A DNA stretch of 64,000 nucleotides. Origin: Alteromonadaceae bacterium. GTDB lineage: Bacteria; Pseudomonadota; Gammaproteobacteria; Enterobacterales; Alteromonadaceae. The notes under the pieces were generated by a model. It was not told where the DNA came from and searched no databases. It worked only from the letters and a program-made list of their open reading frames with translations. Both the position numbers and the translations under genes were made by a program. The DNA lies in NCBI GenBank assembly GCA_013373625.1, contig JABXHM010000009.1, forward strand, positions 1 through 64,000, read 5' to 3'. Positions 47,038-58,067 of the stretch are shown here, one piece after another. Each line of letters opens with the position of its first letter. Positions within the stretch are counted from its first letter, which is position 1.

Positions 47038-47713
47038 TACAGAGTATCTCCAGCGCCTTACGGGCTGCCTGTTGTTCGGCTTTACGGCGGCTTGTGCCAA
47101 CGCCTTTCATGGGGTTATCCATCGACTCAATACGGCAATGCACCTCGAAAGTCTGATCATGATCCTGCCCCATAATATGCACGACTTCATACACAGGCAA
47201 AGGTAGCTTGCGCGACTGCAAATACTCTTGTAGCCGGGTTTTCGCATCCTTGGGGTGTTCGTTAGGATCGAGCTTTTTTATACGTGTCTGCAGCAGTCGC
47301 AATATCACCTCGGAGGTCGTATCCAAACCGGCTTCTAAGTATATTGCGCCAAATATAGCTTCCATTGCATCGGCAATAATTGAGCCGCGACGATGACCGC
47401 CGCTTTTCAGCTCACCCGGGCCTAATTTAAGCAATTCACCGACATCAGCCTCACGACCGAGTTCGGCCAGTGTATCGCCCTTCACCAGAGAAGAACGCAT
47501 ACGGGTAAGCTTGCCTTCCGGTACGGTCGGGAAACGACTGTATAGGGCTTGCGCAACAATCATTCCCAACACAGCGTCACCTAAAAACTCAAGGCGTTCG
47601 TTATGTTGTTTGGCCGCGCTGCGATGGGTCAGAGCCTGTTTCAGCAAGCTCTGGTCGACAAATTGATAGCCCAGATACTTAGATAACCTGGCGTAGCGAT
47701 CAATACCGAGCAT
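47030..47713 (-). CDS. rnc: ribonuclease III
   Basis: A double-strand-specific endoribonuclease that processes rRNA and many mRNAs. The signature [13 protein letters not shown] (about 38-50) with its catalytic acidic residues, and a C-terminal double-stranded RNA-binding domain (about 155-224) are present. At 227 residues it is one longer than E. coli RNase III. It overlaps lepB by one base and era by 8 nt. Confidence 0.97.
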   Translation of the reverse strand: MLGIDRYARLSKYLGYQFVDQSLLKQALTHRSAAKQHNERLEFLGDAVLGMIVAQALYSRFPTVPEGKLTRMRSSLVKGDTLAELGREADVGELLKLGPGELKSGGHRRGSIIADAMEAIFGAIYLEAGLDTTSEVILRLLQTRIKKLDPNEHPKDAKTRLQEYLQSRKLPLPVYEVVHIMGQDHDQTFEVHCRIESMDNPMKGVGTSRRKAEQQAARKALEILCND

Positions 47714-48615
47714 TATTCGATGCCGCCTACCCGACTAAACCGCACACCTGACGGAATCCATGATGGTAACCAACTGTCTTTGTCGCGTTCAAACTCAAAG
47801 CTGATCCAAATGGCAACGGCCTGACCCACTAGGTTTTCATCGGGTACAAACCCCCAAAAACGACTATCACGACTGTTGTCACGATTATCACCGAGTACAA
47901 AATACTGATTTTCCGGAACAATCCACTCATTCATCTTAGTACCGGGTTGGGTATAAAAATTCGATGGATGGGCTTCCGAGACCGGATGCTGCAAAATATC
48001 GTGTTTAACGTCACCGAGAGTTTCTGTTACGCGTTTTAGTGGCGCCAGATTTTGCACAAACTCGCCACTGTTCACAAACTCCTGAACCATGACTTGTTGC
48101 GGTGCACAGTCCTGACCGGTAACACACGTTGGTTTAATATAGACTTTTTTATCGCGGTAAATAACGGTATCACCGGGTAAACCAACCACTCGCTTTATGT
48201 AGTCAATGGAGGGGTCTTCCGGGTATTTAAATACCACGACATCACCACGCTGGGGTTTACCTGTGTCGATAAATTTGTGACGAAAGACCGGATCCTTTAA
48301 ACCATAGGCGAATTTCTCAACTAAAATAAAGTCCCCGACTAACAGGGTAGGCATCATTGAACCCGAAGGAATTTGAAAAGGTTCATATAAAAATGATCGT
48401 AAAACCAATACAAACGCAATAACCGGAAAAATTTGCTGCGCTGTATCCACAATATAGGGCAGCTCTTCGCTTGGCGGTAAGGCTGACTCCCCATGTCCGG
48501 CCAATGCTTCACTCCGAGCCTTGCGCCTGGGCGCAAACAACAATGCATCGACAAGCCAGATTAGGCCTGAGCCCAGGGTTAGGATTACTAATAAAATTGA
48601 GAAATAATTTGCCAT
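47713..48615 (-). CDS. lepB: signal peptidase I
   Basis: The membrane peptidase that removes signal peptides from secreted proteins. Two N-terminal membrane helices (about 3-20 and 58-78) are followed by the catalytic serine in PSGSMMPTLLVGDF (about 88-101) and the catalytic lysine in DYIKRVVGLPGD (about 142-153). The GDNRDNSRDSR box is also present. At 300 residues it is slightly shorter than E. coli LepB (324). It is tightly coupled to lepA and rnc. Confidence 0.97.
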   Translation of the reverse strand: MANYFSILLVILTLGSGLIWLVDALLFAPRRKARSEALAGHGESALPPSEELPYIVDTAQQIFPVIAFVLVLRSFLYEPFQIPSGSMMPTLLVGDFILVEKFAYGLKDPVFRHKFIDTGKPQRGDVVVFKYPEDPSIDYIKRVVGLPGDTVIYRDKKVYIKPTCVTGQDCAPQQVMVQEFVNSGEFVQNLAPLKRVTETLGDVKHDILQHPVSEAHPSNFYTQPGTKMNEWIVPENQYFVLGDNRDNSRDSRFWGFVPDENLVGQAVAIWISFEFERDKDSWLPSWIPSGVRFSRVGGIE

Positions 48616-50411
48616 TACTTTGATACCTTCAATACGGCCAGGAACGCATCTTGTGGAAGCTCCACATTACCTACCTGTTTCATCCGTTTTTTACCTTCCT
48701 TTTGCTTTTGCAGCAGTTTTTTCTTACGGCTCACGTCACCGCCATAGCACTTGGCGATAACATTTTTACGTAACTGTTTTACGGTACTACGGGCGACAAT
48801 GTGATTCCCAATGGCAGCCTGAATTGCAATATCAAACATTTGCCGTGGAATAAGTTCGCGTAATTTCTCAACTAAATCACGTCCGCGGAATTGGGCATTT
48901 TCTTTGTGCGTAATGATCGCCAGTGCATCAACACGTTCGCCATTGATAAGAATATCCAGGCGCACCATATCTGAGCTTTGGAAGCGTTTAAAGCTGTAGT
49001 CCAACGACGCAAAACCGCGGCTGGTTGATTTAAGCCTGTCAAAGAAGTCTAGTACCACTTCGGCCATTGGCAACTCATACACCACCGCGACCTGCTTACC
49101 GTGGTAACTCATATTCGTTTGCATGCCACGCTTTTCAACACATAACGTTATTACGTTACCGAGATATTCCTGCGGTACTAATATACTGGCTTCCACCATC
49201 GGCTCACGAATTTCTTCGATATCGTTAATGGCAGGCAGCTTGGATGGGTTATCCACTTCAATGACTTCGCCATTGGTTTTTAATACCTGATAATTTACTG
49301 TCGGCGCAGTGGTAATCAAATCCAGATCATATTCCCGTTCAAGGCGTTCCTGAATAATTTCCATATGCAGCATGCCGAGGAATCCAATACGAAAACCAAA
49401 GCCCAGAGCCGCAGAACTTTCTGGCTCAAAAAATAACGAAGCATCATTGAGACTAAGCTTATTCAGTGCATCACGAAAGTCTTCGTAATCATCAGAGCTA
49501 ACCGGGAACAGCCCTGCATAAACCTGTGGTTTTACCTTCTTAAAACCAGGTAGCATTTTGTCTGCGGGTGACTTGGCCTGGGTAATGGTGTCACCGACTG
49601 GCGCGCCATGAATTTCTTTGATACCGGCGATAATAAAACCAACCTCACCGGCTTTGAGGGTTTTACGCTCAACAGGTTTCGGCGTAAACACACCAATTTT
49701 GTCGGCCTGATGCACCTGACCATTTGACATGATCTGGATTTTGTCTTTCACGTTAAGCTGGCCTTCGACGATGCGTACCAACGAGACAACCCCCTGGTAA
49801 TTATCGAACCACGAATCAACGATAAGCGCCTTAAGTGGCACGTCCAGATCGCCTTCTGGCGGTGGAATTTGCTTAACAATAACTTCTAACACATCTTCGA
49901 TACCAATGCCGGTTTTAGCCGAACAATGCACGGCATCCAAAGCATCAATACCAATAATATCTTCAATTTCTTCAGCGACCCGATCAGGCTCTGCCTGAGG
50001 CAGGTCGATTTTATTCAGAATCGGGACAACTTCCATATCCATATCAATCGCGGTATAACAGTTTGCAACCGTTTGCGCCTCAACGCCCTGTCCGGCATCA
50101 ACCACCAACAGCGCCCCTTCACACGCCGCCAATGAGCGCGACACTTCATAGCTAAAGTCTACGTGCCCTGGCGTATCGATAAAGTTGAGCTGATAGGTTT
50201 CGCCGTCCCGCGCTTTATAATCGAGCGTTACGCTTTGCGCCTTAATGGTAATTCCCCGCTCTCTTTCTAAATCCATGGAGTCCAGGACCTGCGCAGCCAT
50301 TTCTCGCTCAGTTAAGCCCCCGCAATGTTGAATCAGCCGATCCGACAAGGTCGACTTGCCGTGGTCAATGTGCGCAATGATAGAGAAGTTGCGTATGTGC
50401 TTATGTTGCAT
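48615..50411 (-). CDS. lepA: elongation factor 4 (LepA)
   Basis: A ribosome-associated translational GTPase that affects initiation and back-translocation. G1 lies in AHIDHGKST (12-20), G3 in DTPGHVD, G4 in NKID, followed by the EF-G-like domains and the LepA-specific C-terminal domain. At 598 residues it is one shorter than E. coli LepA. It is 182 nt downstream of rseC, so it may have its own promoter in addition to read-through. Confidence 0.97.
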   Translation of the reverse strand: MQHKHIRNFSIIAHIDHGKSTLSDRLIQHCGGLTEREMAAQVLDSMDLERERGITIKAQSVTLDYKARDGETYQLNFIDTPGHVDFSYEVSRSLAACEGALLVVDAGQGVEAQTVANCYTAIDMDMEVVPILNKIDLPQAEPDRVAEEIEDIIGIDALDAVHCSAKTGIGIEDVLEVIVKQIPPPEGDLDVPLKALIVDSWFDNYQGVVSLVRIVEGQLNVKDKIQIMSNGQVHQADKIGVFTPKPVERKTLKAGEVGFIIAGIKEIHGAPVGDTITQAKSPADKMLPGFKKVKPQVYAGLFPVSSDDYEDFRDALNKLSLNDASLFFEPESSAALGFGFRIGFLGMLHMEIIQERLEREYDLDLITTAPTVNYQVLKTNGEVIEVDNPSKLPAINDIEEIREPMVEASILVPQEYLGNVITLCVEKRGMQTNMSYHGKQVAVVYELPMAEVVLDFFDRLKSTSRGFASLDYSFKRFQSSDMVRLDILINGERVDALAIITHKENAQFRGRDLVEKLRELIPRQMFDIAIQAAIGNHIVARSTVKQLRKNVIAKCYGGDVSRKKKLLQKQKEGKKRMKQVGNVELPQDAFLAVLKVSK

Positions 50412-50593
50412 AATGCTTGGAAATTACCTACAAAATTTATTTGTTCAATCGCCTGCCGATATAGCCGTATTTTGAGAAAGCCGAATCGCCCAGACACCGT
50501 TCGAGGATGCGGATTTTACCTACTTATTGCCGTAAAAGCGAATATCAGGCTTAACTATTCACCAATGAACTAAGTTAGTTTACAACCGAGGGT

Positions 50594-51043
50594 TCACAGT
50601 GGCAGATCATTATCAGGTTGCTGACTAATGATCACTGGCTCAAAGCGGCCATGTCGCTGACGTTTGAAAAAACGCGACACCAGCCACAGACTGCCACTGG
50701 CAGACAGTAGTGCAACAACAAACACAACAAGCTCGTGCCACGAGGTCAATTGGCTAAGCAACACCGCACTACCGACAAGGCTCATTAGGGGGACGATATA
50801 CAACAGCCAGGAAGCTAACAAAACACGTTGCTCAGGGATGCCTATTGTGACGTTATCTCCGACCCTAAGCGGCAGCGGTGAGCGCAGTGAAAGGAATTGT
50901 TGGCGGGGAGTAAACGCTTTGGCCACCGCACTGGTGCCGCAGTCACTGCTTACCTGACACTGGCTGCACCCTGTTTTAACCGAAGCGCTAACGGTAATTA
51001 AATCATCGTCTACGGCTACGACAGTGGCTGTTTCGGTAATCAT
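50594..51043 (-). CDS. rseC: sigma-E regulatory protein RseC
   Basis: A small inner membrane protein of 149 residues that modulates sigma-E activity and is linked to reducing systems such as the Rsx complex. The cysteine cluster GCSQCQVSSDCG (about 25-36) and two membrane helices (about 78-98 and 103-122) are diagnostic. It immediately follows rseB, with no gap. Confidence 0.93.
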   Translation of the reverse strand: MITETATVVAVDDDLITVSASVKTGCSQCQVSSDCGTSAVAKAFTPRQQFLSLRSPLPLRVGDNVTIGIPEQRVLLASWLLYIVPLMSLVGSAVLLSQLTSWHELVVFVVALLSASGSLWLVSRFFKRQRHGRFEPVIISQQPDNDLPL

Positions 51044-52123
51044 TCAGGTCCCAACAGCACGCAGTGAATGGGCTATTTCGTAAGCAGTCGCTGGCGGCAC
51101 TTTACCAATGACGGTAATTTGTATTTGCCCGGTTGTAAGAGATAAAAATGTGTTGGTAGAGTGGCGCAGCACCACATCTGAATCAAGCGAATCCTGGGCA
51201 GGCTGAACATACACCGACACATCAACCATACCGTCACTGAACAACTTATATTCAACAACCTGTCCGGTCATCGCGAGACGGCGGGTTTCGCGCTTAATTT
51301 CTTCCATGCCCACAGGCATAAACTGAACTTCCCACTGGTGCTGACGTGTTTTGGGTGTCATTGCCACCGCACTTGGCAATGCCTGTGGATTAATTTTGGC
51401 AAAGTACGGTGCAGGCTCAAGACTAATTTTCAGACCGGTCACCTGGACTTGTTCAAGCAACGCACCTTGTAAATCTACCATGTTGAGTTTGAGCAACATG
51501 CCGGTTTCTTCGTCGAGCCATAACTGATAATTATAGCGTTTGTTATCACGGCTAACGATTCGCAGTTGCTGTGCAGGCCGCCCGGACACACGGGTTCGAC
51601 CAATGGTAATAAATTGATACGCATCCACCAGCGCCTCTGGCTCATACAACAAATCACTGGGCAGCGGACCTGTGATAGCATCGGCGTAAATGCTGTAAGG
51701 CTGTACATCCGGCTCAAATACACTGACCACATTGCCAAGCCGAATCATTTCTTGTCCGGGGCCATTTTGTAAATTCAGCTGCTCTGCTTCCAGGCCGTTT
51801 TCAAGTACCGCATGACGCCACAAATAAGGAATGACTTCCTGACCAGGGCGAGTGAGCACAAATGACACTTCAAAGTTGGATTGGCGATTCGCGTCGGCCA
51901 GCCGTTGTAACCACTCTAACCCATTGAGCGACAATCTTTCTGTAGCGTCACTGTCGGCAGGATTGCCTGGCGAGTCTGCCGACGGCTCAGATGATTCTTT
52001 GTCACTGTCACTTTGTTGCGATACGGCTGCTGCGGGGTTTACCACTAACAGGCCTGCCACAAATAACAAACGCACTGCCAGAGCAGTGCGTTGTTTAATA
52101 AAACGCATCGTTAATGTCTTCAT
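51044..52123 (-). CDS. rseB: sigma-E regulator RseB
   Basis: A periplasmic protein that binds the periplasmic part of RseA and shields it from DegS, and that also senses mislocalised lipopolysaccharide. Residues 1-34 form a signal peptide ending PAAA. The MucB/RseB lipoprotein-like fold follows, with an unusual Ser/Glu/Asp-rich stretch (about 36-65) before the folded part. At 359 residues it is longer than E. coli RseB (318), mainly through that stretch. The start overlaps the rseA stop. Confidence 0.93.
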   Translation of the reverse strand: MKTLTMRFIKQRTALAVRLLFVAGLLVVNPAAAVSQQSDSDKESSEPSADSPGNPADSDATERLSLNGLEWLQRLADANRQSNFEVSFVLTRPGQEVIPYLWRHAVLENGLEAEQLNLQNGPGQEMIRLGNVVSVFEPDVQPYSIYADAITGPLPSDLLYEPEALVDAYQFITIGRTRVSGRPAQQLRIVSRDNKRYNYQLWLDEETGMLLKLNMVDLQGALLEQVQVTGLKISLEPAPYFAKINPQALPSAVAMTPKTRQHQWEVQFMPVGMEEIKRETRRLAMTGQVVEYKLFSDGMVDVSVYVQPAQDSLDSDVVLRHSTNTFLSLTTGQIQITVIGKVPPATAYEIAHSLRAVGT

Positions 52124-52713
52124 TAAGGCTGGTTAGCTTCAGGATCCATTAATTGTTTTGATTGCTCTTCGGCTTGCTTTAGCTTTAATTGCTGCTCATG
52201 GTCAGCAATTAACGCATTAATCTGACGACGCTTTTGCAATTTTGTGTCGTTATCGACGCTTTGCATATTCCCCACAATATTGCTTTGTTCCAAGCTGACT
52301 GGCGCCATACCAGCCTGCGGAATGCCAAAGGTTTGGTAGGTCGTAAACGGTTCTTCCGGAGCTGGAAGGTTAGCCTGCTGAACACCTAATATGACCGCCG
52401 CAGCCACTGACGCTGCCACTGCAAACTGACCAGACTGACGTACCAAAGGCACAATTTTGCCAATTACGGGCAGTGATTTCCATTTTGACCTCGGGGCCAA
52501 TACGGTTGCTTCGTTATCTAACGCTGCCGCAACCTGAGCAGTAATATCAAATTCTGGCATGACCGAAGCCTCTTTACGTAATCCACTACGGATCACATGG
52601 TAGCTCCGCCATTTTGCCAGTAATTCACTATCGTTTTTAATAGTGTCTACGAACTCACTTTCATTGAGTTCGCCATCCATAAAAGCCGATAATTTTTCGT
52701 GTTGCTGCGTCAT
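52123..52713 (-). CDS. rseA: anti-sigma-E factor RseA
   Basis: A single-pass inner membrane anti-sigma factor. The cytoplasmic N-terminal part (about 1-90, with KLSAFMDGELNE) binds sigma-E; a membrane helix (about 97-114) and a periplasmic tail follow, which DegS and RseP cut under envelope stress. At 196 residues it is slightly shorter than E. coli RseA (216). It lies 97 nt after rpoE. Confidence 0.94.
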   Translation of the reverse strand: MTQQHEKLSAFMDGELNESEFVDTIKNDSELLAKWRSYHVIRSGLRKEASVMPEFDITAQVAAALDNEATVLAPRSKWKSLPVIGKIVPLVRQSGQFAVAASVAAAVILGVQQANLPAPEEPFTTYQTFGIPQAGMAPVSLEQSNIVGNMQSVDNDTKLQKRRQINALIADHEQQLKLKQAEEQSKQLMDPEANQP

Positions 52714-52810
52714 ATTGTACTTTCCTGGTTACGCCCGACTGATTTATACACAGCCATTAGACCACCGTTTCAAATTCTACTTTAACTTATCCTGGCCCTA
52801 AAGCTCAATA

Positions 52811-53389
52811 TCAAGTTTCCAGTAATGGTTGAATGACTTTATCTATTGCTTCCCTGGCTCTGAATATCCTTGAACGTACGGTTCCGACAGGACAAGCCAT
52901 TACATTTGCAATATCTTCATAACTGAGCCCTTCGATTTCTCGCAGAGTAATTGCCATACGCAAATCATCTGGTAGCTTTTCCATTGCGTTATATAACGTC
53001 GACTCCAGTTCATCGGTCAGCACACTACGTTCTGGTGAAGAATGCTCTTTTAAAGCATCGCTGCCTTCAAAGTAATCTGCATCTTCAGCATCTACATCAC
53101 TCGCCGGCGGCTTACGCCCCTGTGCCACGATGTAATTTTTTGCACTGTTAACGGCAATGCGATACAACCACGTGTAAAATGCACTGTCGCCCCGAAAATT
53201 CGGTAACGCCCGGTAGGCTTTAATAAAAGCTTCCTGCGTGACATCAGCTACATCGCCGGTGTTTTTCACATAGCGCGATACCAAATGCATTACTTTATGC
53301 TGATAGCGCGTTACGAGTAAGTTAAACGCATTTTTATCGCCCTGCTGGACGCGTTCAACCAACTGTTGATCAGTTATCTGCTCGCTCAT
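52811..53389 (-). CDS. rpoE: envelope-stress sigma factor RpoE
   Basis: The extracytoplasmic sigma factor that responds to misfolded outer membrane proteins, with targets such as bamD homologues. Region 2 (about 20-85, DVTQEAFIKAYRAL) and region 4 (about 130-185, EGLSYEDIANVMACPVGTV) are clear. At 192 residues it is one longer than E. coli RpoE. It heads rpoE-rseA-rseB-rseC and has a matching autoregulatory promoter. Confidence 0.96.
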   Translation of the reverse strand: MSEQITDQQLVERVQQGDKNAFNLLVTRYQHKVMHLVSRYVKNTGDVADVTQEAFIKAYRALPNFRGDSAFYTWLYRIAVNSAKNYIVAQGRKPPASDVDAEDADYFEGSDALKEHSSPERSVLTDELESTLYNAMEKLPDDLRMAITLREIEGLSYEDIANVMACPVGTVRSRIFRAREAIDKVIQPLLET

Positions 53390-53442
53390 TCGAGCTATTT
53401 CTCCTACTAACTAAATCCCAAACAGCTCATGCAAGCAATTGA

Positions 53443-53469
53443 GTAGACTTCGTGTTTTGCAAAAAGTTC
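53443..53469 (-). promoter_or_regulatory. sigma-E autoregulatory promoter of rpoE
   Basis: Read leftward, GAACTT (53464-53469), 16 nt and TCTAC (53443-53447) match the sigma-E consensus GGAACTT-N16-TCnnA. It lies about 55 nt upstream of the rpoE start. Autoregulation of rpoE through such a promoter is established in enteric bacteria. Confidence 0.75.
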
Positions 53470-53615
53470 GCAAAGAGTGTGATCTTTTTTTATTAAACCG
53501 AGCTAATCAACCTGTTAATATTGAAAAACCACGCTGGTATGGTGTTTAACCTTTTACGTTTGCGCCGAGTTTTATTAGACTTGCCAGAAATCACGCATTG
53601 TGAACCTTACACTAC

Positions 53616-55301
53616 ATGAATTCAAATTCTTCTTCATCTACTTCAACGGTTGTTGCCGGCGACGCCAACATTGAGCATAGCTGTGACGTACTCATTATTG
53701 GCTCCGGCGCTGCCGGTTTGAGCCTGGCCCTTTCTCTCGCTAATTACTGTCGTATAATCCTGGTGAGTAAAAGCGACTGTAATGAAGGTTCAACGCGCTA
53801 CGCTCAGGGTGGCATTGCAGCGGTGTTCGATGAACGCGATTCCATTGAGTCTCACGTGCAGGATACATTAGAGGCGGGTGGTCATTTATGCGATGAAGAA
53901 GTTGTTCGCTTCACGGCGCAAAATGCCAAGAGCGCAATGGAATGGCTGATCGAGCACGGTGTCCCCTTTGATCAGGAAAATAGCGATAACGGTAATAATC
54001 GTTATCACCTTACGCGCGAGGGCGGTCATAGTTACAGGCGCATATTGCACGCCGCAGACGCAACCGGCGAAGCCCTGCAAATTACCTTAAACGATGCGGT
54101 ATCACAGCACCCTAACATTCATATTTTCGAGCGTTATAACGCTATCGACTTAATTAAAAGTGAGCATACAAATAATCACTGCAAAGGTGTCTATGTCTGG
54201 AACCGAAAGCGTCAGCAGGTAGAAGTAATTCGCAGCCGCTTTATAACGCTTGCTACCGGCGGTGCCAGTAAAGTCTATCAGTATACGTCTAATCCGGATA
54301 TCGCCAGCGGTGACGGTATTGCCATGGCCTGGCGTGCTGGTTGCCGGGTCGCTAATATGGAATTCAACCAGTTTCACCCGACCTGTTTATTTCACCCTCA
54401 GGCGCGCAACTTTTTGATTTCGGAGGCGTTACGTGGTGAAGGGGCAAAGCTTGTGCATGCCGACGGTACACCGTTTATGGAAAAGTTTGATGCTCGTAAA
54501 GAACTTGCCCCACGCGATGTCGTGGCGCGTGCCATTGACTACGAAATGAAACGCCTTGGCGCTGACTGTATGTATTTAGACATTAGCCACAAGCCAGCCG
54601 ATTTTATTGTAAAACATTTTCCTAATATTTATCGGCGCTGCCGCTCACTCGGTATTGATATTACCCGCGAGCCTATTCCGGTAGTGCCAGCAGCGCACTA
54701 CAGTTGTGGCGGAGTCATGACCGATATCAATGCCCGCACAGATCTGGATAATGTTTATGCAGTAGGCGAAGTCGCTTATACCGGCCTGCACGGGGCCAAT
54801 CGCATGGCATCAAATTCGTTGCTGGAGTGCGTAGTGTTTGCCCGCTCGGCGGCAGAGCATATACTGGCTCGTTTAGATGAGCCCGCATCTGAAGAGTCCA
54901 TTTCGCCCTGGGATGAAAGTAAAGTCACCAACTCAGACGAAGAAGTAATTATTCAGCACAACTGGCACGAGTTACGCTTATTTATGTGGGATTATGTTGG
55001 CATAGTGCGGACCAACAAACGCCTTGAGCGGGCCATGCGAAGAATTAAACTGCTGGAACAGGAAATTACCGAGTATTATTCAAACTTTCGTGTCAGTAAT
55101 AACCTGTTGGAACTGCGCAATCTGGTCACCGTGGCAGAACTCATTGTTCGTTGTGCCATGCAACGCAAGGAAAGTCGGGGCCTGCATTATAATCTCGATT
55201 ACCCTGAACGCTCTGCATCAGGTAAAGCGTCAGTACTGACCCCGTTAAAGTCCAATAGTACGCCAGAACCCGGCAAGCTGACTGGCGGTTTTGAGCAATA
55301 G
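53616..55301 (+). CDS. nadB: L-aspartate oxidase
   Basis: A flavoprotein that oxidises L-aspartate to iminoaspartate, the first step of de novo NAD synthesis. The FAD motif [11 protein letters not shown] (about 29-39), the [14 protein letters not shown] segment, NQFHPT and the [13 protein letters not shown] segment are present. At 561 residues it has an N-terminal Ser/Thr-rich extension of about 20 residues over E. coli NadB. It is divergent from rpoE. nadE, the last step of the pathway, is about 4 kb away. Confidence 0.95.
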   Translation: MNSNSSSSTSTVVAGDANIEHSCDVLIIGSGAAGLSLALSLANYCRIILVSKSDCNEGSTRYAQGGIAAVFDERDSIESHVQDTLEAGGHLCDEEVVRFTAQNAKSAMEWLIEHGVPFDQENSDNGNNRYHLTREGGHSYRRILHAADATGEALQITLNDAVSQHPNIHIFERYNAIDLIKSEHTNNHCKGVYVWNRKRQQVEVIRSRFITLATGGASKVYQYTSNPDIASGDGIAMAWRAGCRVANMEFNQFHPTCLFHPQARNFLISEALRGEGAKLVHADGTPFMEKFDARKELAPRDVVARAIDYEMKRLGADCMYLDISHKPADFIVKHFPNIYRRCRSLGIDITREPIPVVPAAHYSCGGVMTDINARTDLDNVYAVGEVAYTGLHGANRMASNSLLECVVFARSAAEHILARLDEPASEESISPWDESKVTNSDEEVIIQHNWHELRLFMWDYVGIVRTNKRLERAMRRIKLLEQEITEYYSNFRVSNNLLELRNLVTVAELIVRCAMQRKESRGLHYNLDYPERSASGKASVLTPLKSNSTPEPGKLTGGFEQ

Positions 55302-55303
55302 GG

Positions 55304-56155
55304 TTACTCGCCTGCAATGAAACCCTGCACAAAGGTTTCAGCATGCTCTGTGTGGCTGGTTGACTGCAAAGAGAAACAATGACCTTCACCGCCAGAGCCA
55401 GCGAGTAAATCCACTTCAGCAGGCACAAGTATGGGGCGCTTGAAGGAGAACGACAGTGCCTCTCCCCGGAGTTGCTGCCGCGTATCGAAAGCAGCAATTG
55501 CGCGTGCGCTGGAGAACATACCGTGCACGATGGCACGTTTGAAACCAAACATACGTGCCGTTAGTGCACTTAAATGTATAGGATTAACATCGCCAGAAAT
55601 CCACGCGTAGCGGCGCACATCAGCAGGACTGAATGACAACGTCGCCACGTTGGTATCATTCATAATAACCCCATTATTATGTCCTTCATAAGGGGCTAAA
55701 CCATGTATTTGGCCAGCACGCCGCATTAAGTAGGTACCAGTGGCGTCGTAAACCCGCCTACCCCGTTGTGAAGCGGTAACCTGAACAACCACTGCCAGCC
55801 CTTTGCGGTGCTGATAAACCTGATTAAATCGCGCTACCATTTCGCAGGGAATATCGACCCTGGCATCAGCGTATTCAGCAACAACGTTATCCAAATGCAC
55901 CAGCCCCAGCAACGCAAACGGACTTTTCGGATGGGATAATAGCTTAAGCTGTAACGATAACGATCGCACTTGCCAGTAAAGCGGGTGCACCAATATTGGA
56001 TTGTCCCATTTCACCAATTTACAGTAGCGCTCATAGTGCTTAACGTTGGGTAAAAACGTTTGCCACATCACCGGGGCACGCTGCAATGACTCTAAACTGG
56101 CAGCCGTTACAGGAACGCGTTTTTTAAGTATTGCTTTAGTGTACAAATTAACCAA
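55304..56155 (-). CDS. MaoC-like hydratase
   Basis: A 283-residue hot-dog-fold protein. The C-terminal half has the MaoC/R-hydratase motif (YAWISGDVNPIHL and GFKRAIVHGM, about 195-225) with the catalytic Asp and His; the N-terminal half is a degenerate second hot-dog. Such proteins hydrate enoyl-CoA or enoyl-ACP; the exact substrate is unknown. It is convergent with nadB, only 2 nt apart, and follows ygfX directly. Confidence 0.82.
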   Translation of the reverse strand: MVNLYTKAILKKRVPVTAASLESLQRAPVMWQTFLPNVKHYERYCKLVKWDNPILVHPLYWQVRSLSLQLKLLSHPKSPFALLGLVHLDNVVAEYADARVDIPCEMVARFNQVYQHRKGLAVVVQVTASQRGRRVYDATGTYLMRRAGQIHGLAPYEGHNNGVIMNDTNVATLSFSPADVRRYAWISGDVNPIHLSALTARMFGFKRAIVHGMFSSARAIAAFDTRQQLRGEALSFSFKRPILVPAEVDLLAGSGGEGHCFSLQSTSHTEHAETFVQGFIAGE

Positions 56156-56596
56156 TCAGAGAATTCCTTGCCGAAATATAATTCTGGCCAACCGCCGATA
56201 GCTGAGTTCGCTGGTTTGCTTACGAAAAATCCATAGCCTTTTGCGCCGGCCTGTGAGTTCGCTCACCATGACTACATATAATGCAAAAGGTAATAATTTA
56301 GAGCGACCTTCAATTTGCCATGCTTCGTGACTGTCGGCACCTTCATCCACAACCGGCAGCCACCGGCCAGACTCTGTGACCGCTATCTGCTGTTCCGGGT
56401 TCGATTGTTCTTGTGATTTGCGCAACGGATAACACCAGAACAGTACGAGTGAAATAATGCACAAAAGCAGTGTCCATTCGAACTGTTCGCTAAGCATCAC
56501 CACAATTATAAATGCAGCAGCGCTCAGTAACAGACGCGCCCTCCACCAGCACGCCGTATTAGCCAGGCTAACGTTATACTTTGACTCGGTTAACAA
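56156..56596 (-). CDS. ygfX: YgfX family membrane protein
   Basis: A 146-residue protein with two close membrane helices (about 20-55) and a soluble C-terminal part, matching YgfX (CptA), the usual partner gene of sdhE. In E. coli it was proposed as a toxin acting on FtsZ and MreB, with SdhE as antitoxin; later work stresses SdhE's role in flavinylation. It overlaps sdhE by 23 nt, as in E. coli. Confidence 0.83.
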   Translation of the reverse strand: MLTESKYNVSLANTACWWRARLLLSAAAFIIVVMLSEQFEWTLLLCIISLVLFWCYPLRKSQEQSNPEQQIAVTESGRWLPVVDEGADSHEAWQIEGRSKLLPFALYVVMVSELTGRRKRLWIFRKQTSELSYRRLARIIFRQGIL

Positions 56597-56852
56597 CGGT
56601 TGCCACTAACTTGGCTAATTCTGGATCTTCACAACGTTGATGGCCCATAAACCAGGCAAACAAGTCAGGATCGTCGCATGCTAATAACCGCTCAAAGGTT
56701 TCTTTATCCTGTTCCGACAGTTCATTAAAGGCTTCTTCTACAAACGGCAGCAATAATACATCCAGCTCCAGCATGCCGCGACGGCACGCCCATTTTAATC
56801 GAGCATAACGTTTTGCAGTAAACATAACAGGTTGATTCTGTGTAATTGACAT
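56574..56852 (-). CDS. sdhE: FAD assembly factor SdhE
   Basis: A small protein that helps attach FAD covalently to succinate dehydrogenase and fumarate reductase flavoproteins. The signature RRGMLELD (24-31) is present and contains the essential RGxxE. At 92 residues it is close to E. coli SdhE (88); the ATG at residue 10 (MFTAKRYAR) is a possible alternative start. It is divergent from ygfZ, the same arrangement as in E. coli. Confidence 0.92.
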   Translation of the reverse strand: MSITQNQPVMFTAKRYARLKWACRRGMLELDVLLLPFVEEAFNELSEQDKETFERLLACDDPDLFAWFMGHQRCEDPELAKLVATVVNRVKV

Positions 56853-57023
56853 GATCGCAAATATATCACGGTTGGTGGGAGGTTGATACTGACCTAAAGC
56901 CCCTTCGGATCGGTTTTATATTAGTATAAATCACGCTTAACCAAAGTCCCCCTTGATCTTCGTTTATTGCGCCCCACATAGTTACCAGACTGCTGATAAA
57001 TTACCAATGAGCGTGCTTATTAT

Positions 57024-58019
57024 ATGCAACCACAACAAGTAATGCCTGCTAACCTGAATGACCTGCCGGCCAATTTTGTCGTTCCTTTGGACGCTATGGC
57101 AGGGGTCCAGCTAACTGGTGAGGACGCCAGCACTTTCCTGCACAGCCAGCTTACTGTCGACGTTAAGAAACTGGCAGAGGGCCAGGTTCGCCGCACTGCC
57201 CATTGTGACTTCAAAGGTAAGAGCTGGAGCATCAGTTTACTCGCGCGTAGTGCATCAGCTTTTATATTGTTAGCCCCGCAGGCAGCGTTGAACGCGACTA
57301 CGGCGCAGCTACAAAAATATGGTGTATTTTCTAAAATCACCATTGCTCAGAACCAACCCGACTATCGCTATTTTTGCGTCACTGGTGACGCTGCCAAAGC
57401 ACAGCTCAAAGCCCTCTTCCCGACGTTGCCCGACACCGCGCTGACGTTATCAGAATCACCGGCAGGTATGTGTTTACAACTCGATTATCCGGCAGAGACC
57501 TTATTAGTGGGCATTCATTCACATCAGGTTGAAACATTCGAAGAATTAATGGCCCAAAGTGATATTGGCTTTTACGCAGAGGCTGTCTTTGCTGCGCGAC
57601 AAATTCAATCGGGTATTCCATGGTTAACCGCTGAATCTCAGGTTAATCAATATGTACCGCAAATGATGAATCTGCAGGCGCTTAACGCGATTGATTTCAA
57701 TAAGGGCTGCTACATGGGCCAGGAAGTTGTGGCCCGAACGCGCTATTTAGGTAAAAACAAACGCGCAGCGATGGTGTTTAAACTGAATACGGCATTGTCT
57801 TCAGTTCAGACAACCAATGACGAGGCTGTGCAACTGGAAAAGCAAGCTGGTGAACACTGGCGCTCGGGGGGGACGATACTACAACTCGCCGAACTGGGCG
57901 AAGAGACCTGGATACTGGCAATTGTAAACAATAACACCACTTTTGATGACGTCTTCCGGCTTTCGACTTTTACCTCGGCAGAGTTGATCCATTGTGACTT
58001 GCCGTATACGCTAGATTAA
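57024..58019 (+). CDS. ygfZ: folate-binding protein YgfZ
   Basis: A tetrahydrofolate-dependent protein related to GcvT that supports assembly or repair of certain iron-sulfur enzymes such as MiaB. The family signature KGCYMGQE (about 229-236) is complete, followed by RTRYLGKNKR. At 331 residues it is close to E. coli YgfZ (326). It is followed by an FKBP gene 48 nt downstream. Confidence 0.95.
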   Translation: MQPQQVMPANLNDLPANFVVPLDAMAGVQLTGEDASTFLHSQLTVDVKKLAEGQVRRTAHCDFKGKSWSISLLARSASAFILLAPQAALNATTAQLQKYGVFSKITIAQNQPDYRYFCVTGDAAKAQLKALFPTLPDTALTLSESPAGMCLQLDYPAETLLVGIHSHQVETFEELMAQSDIGFYAEAVFAARQIQSGIPWLTAESQVNQYVPQMMNLQALNAIDFNKGCYMGQEVVARTRYLGKNKRAAMVFKLNTALSSVQTTNDEAVQLEKQAGEHWRSGGTILQLAELGEETWILAIVNNNTTFDDVFRLSTFTSAELIHCDLPYTLD

Positions 58020-58067
58020 TAACTGGTTAATTCCAACATTCACTTTAGAACCACTAAGGTAGGTAAT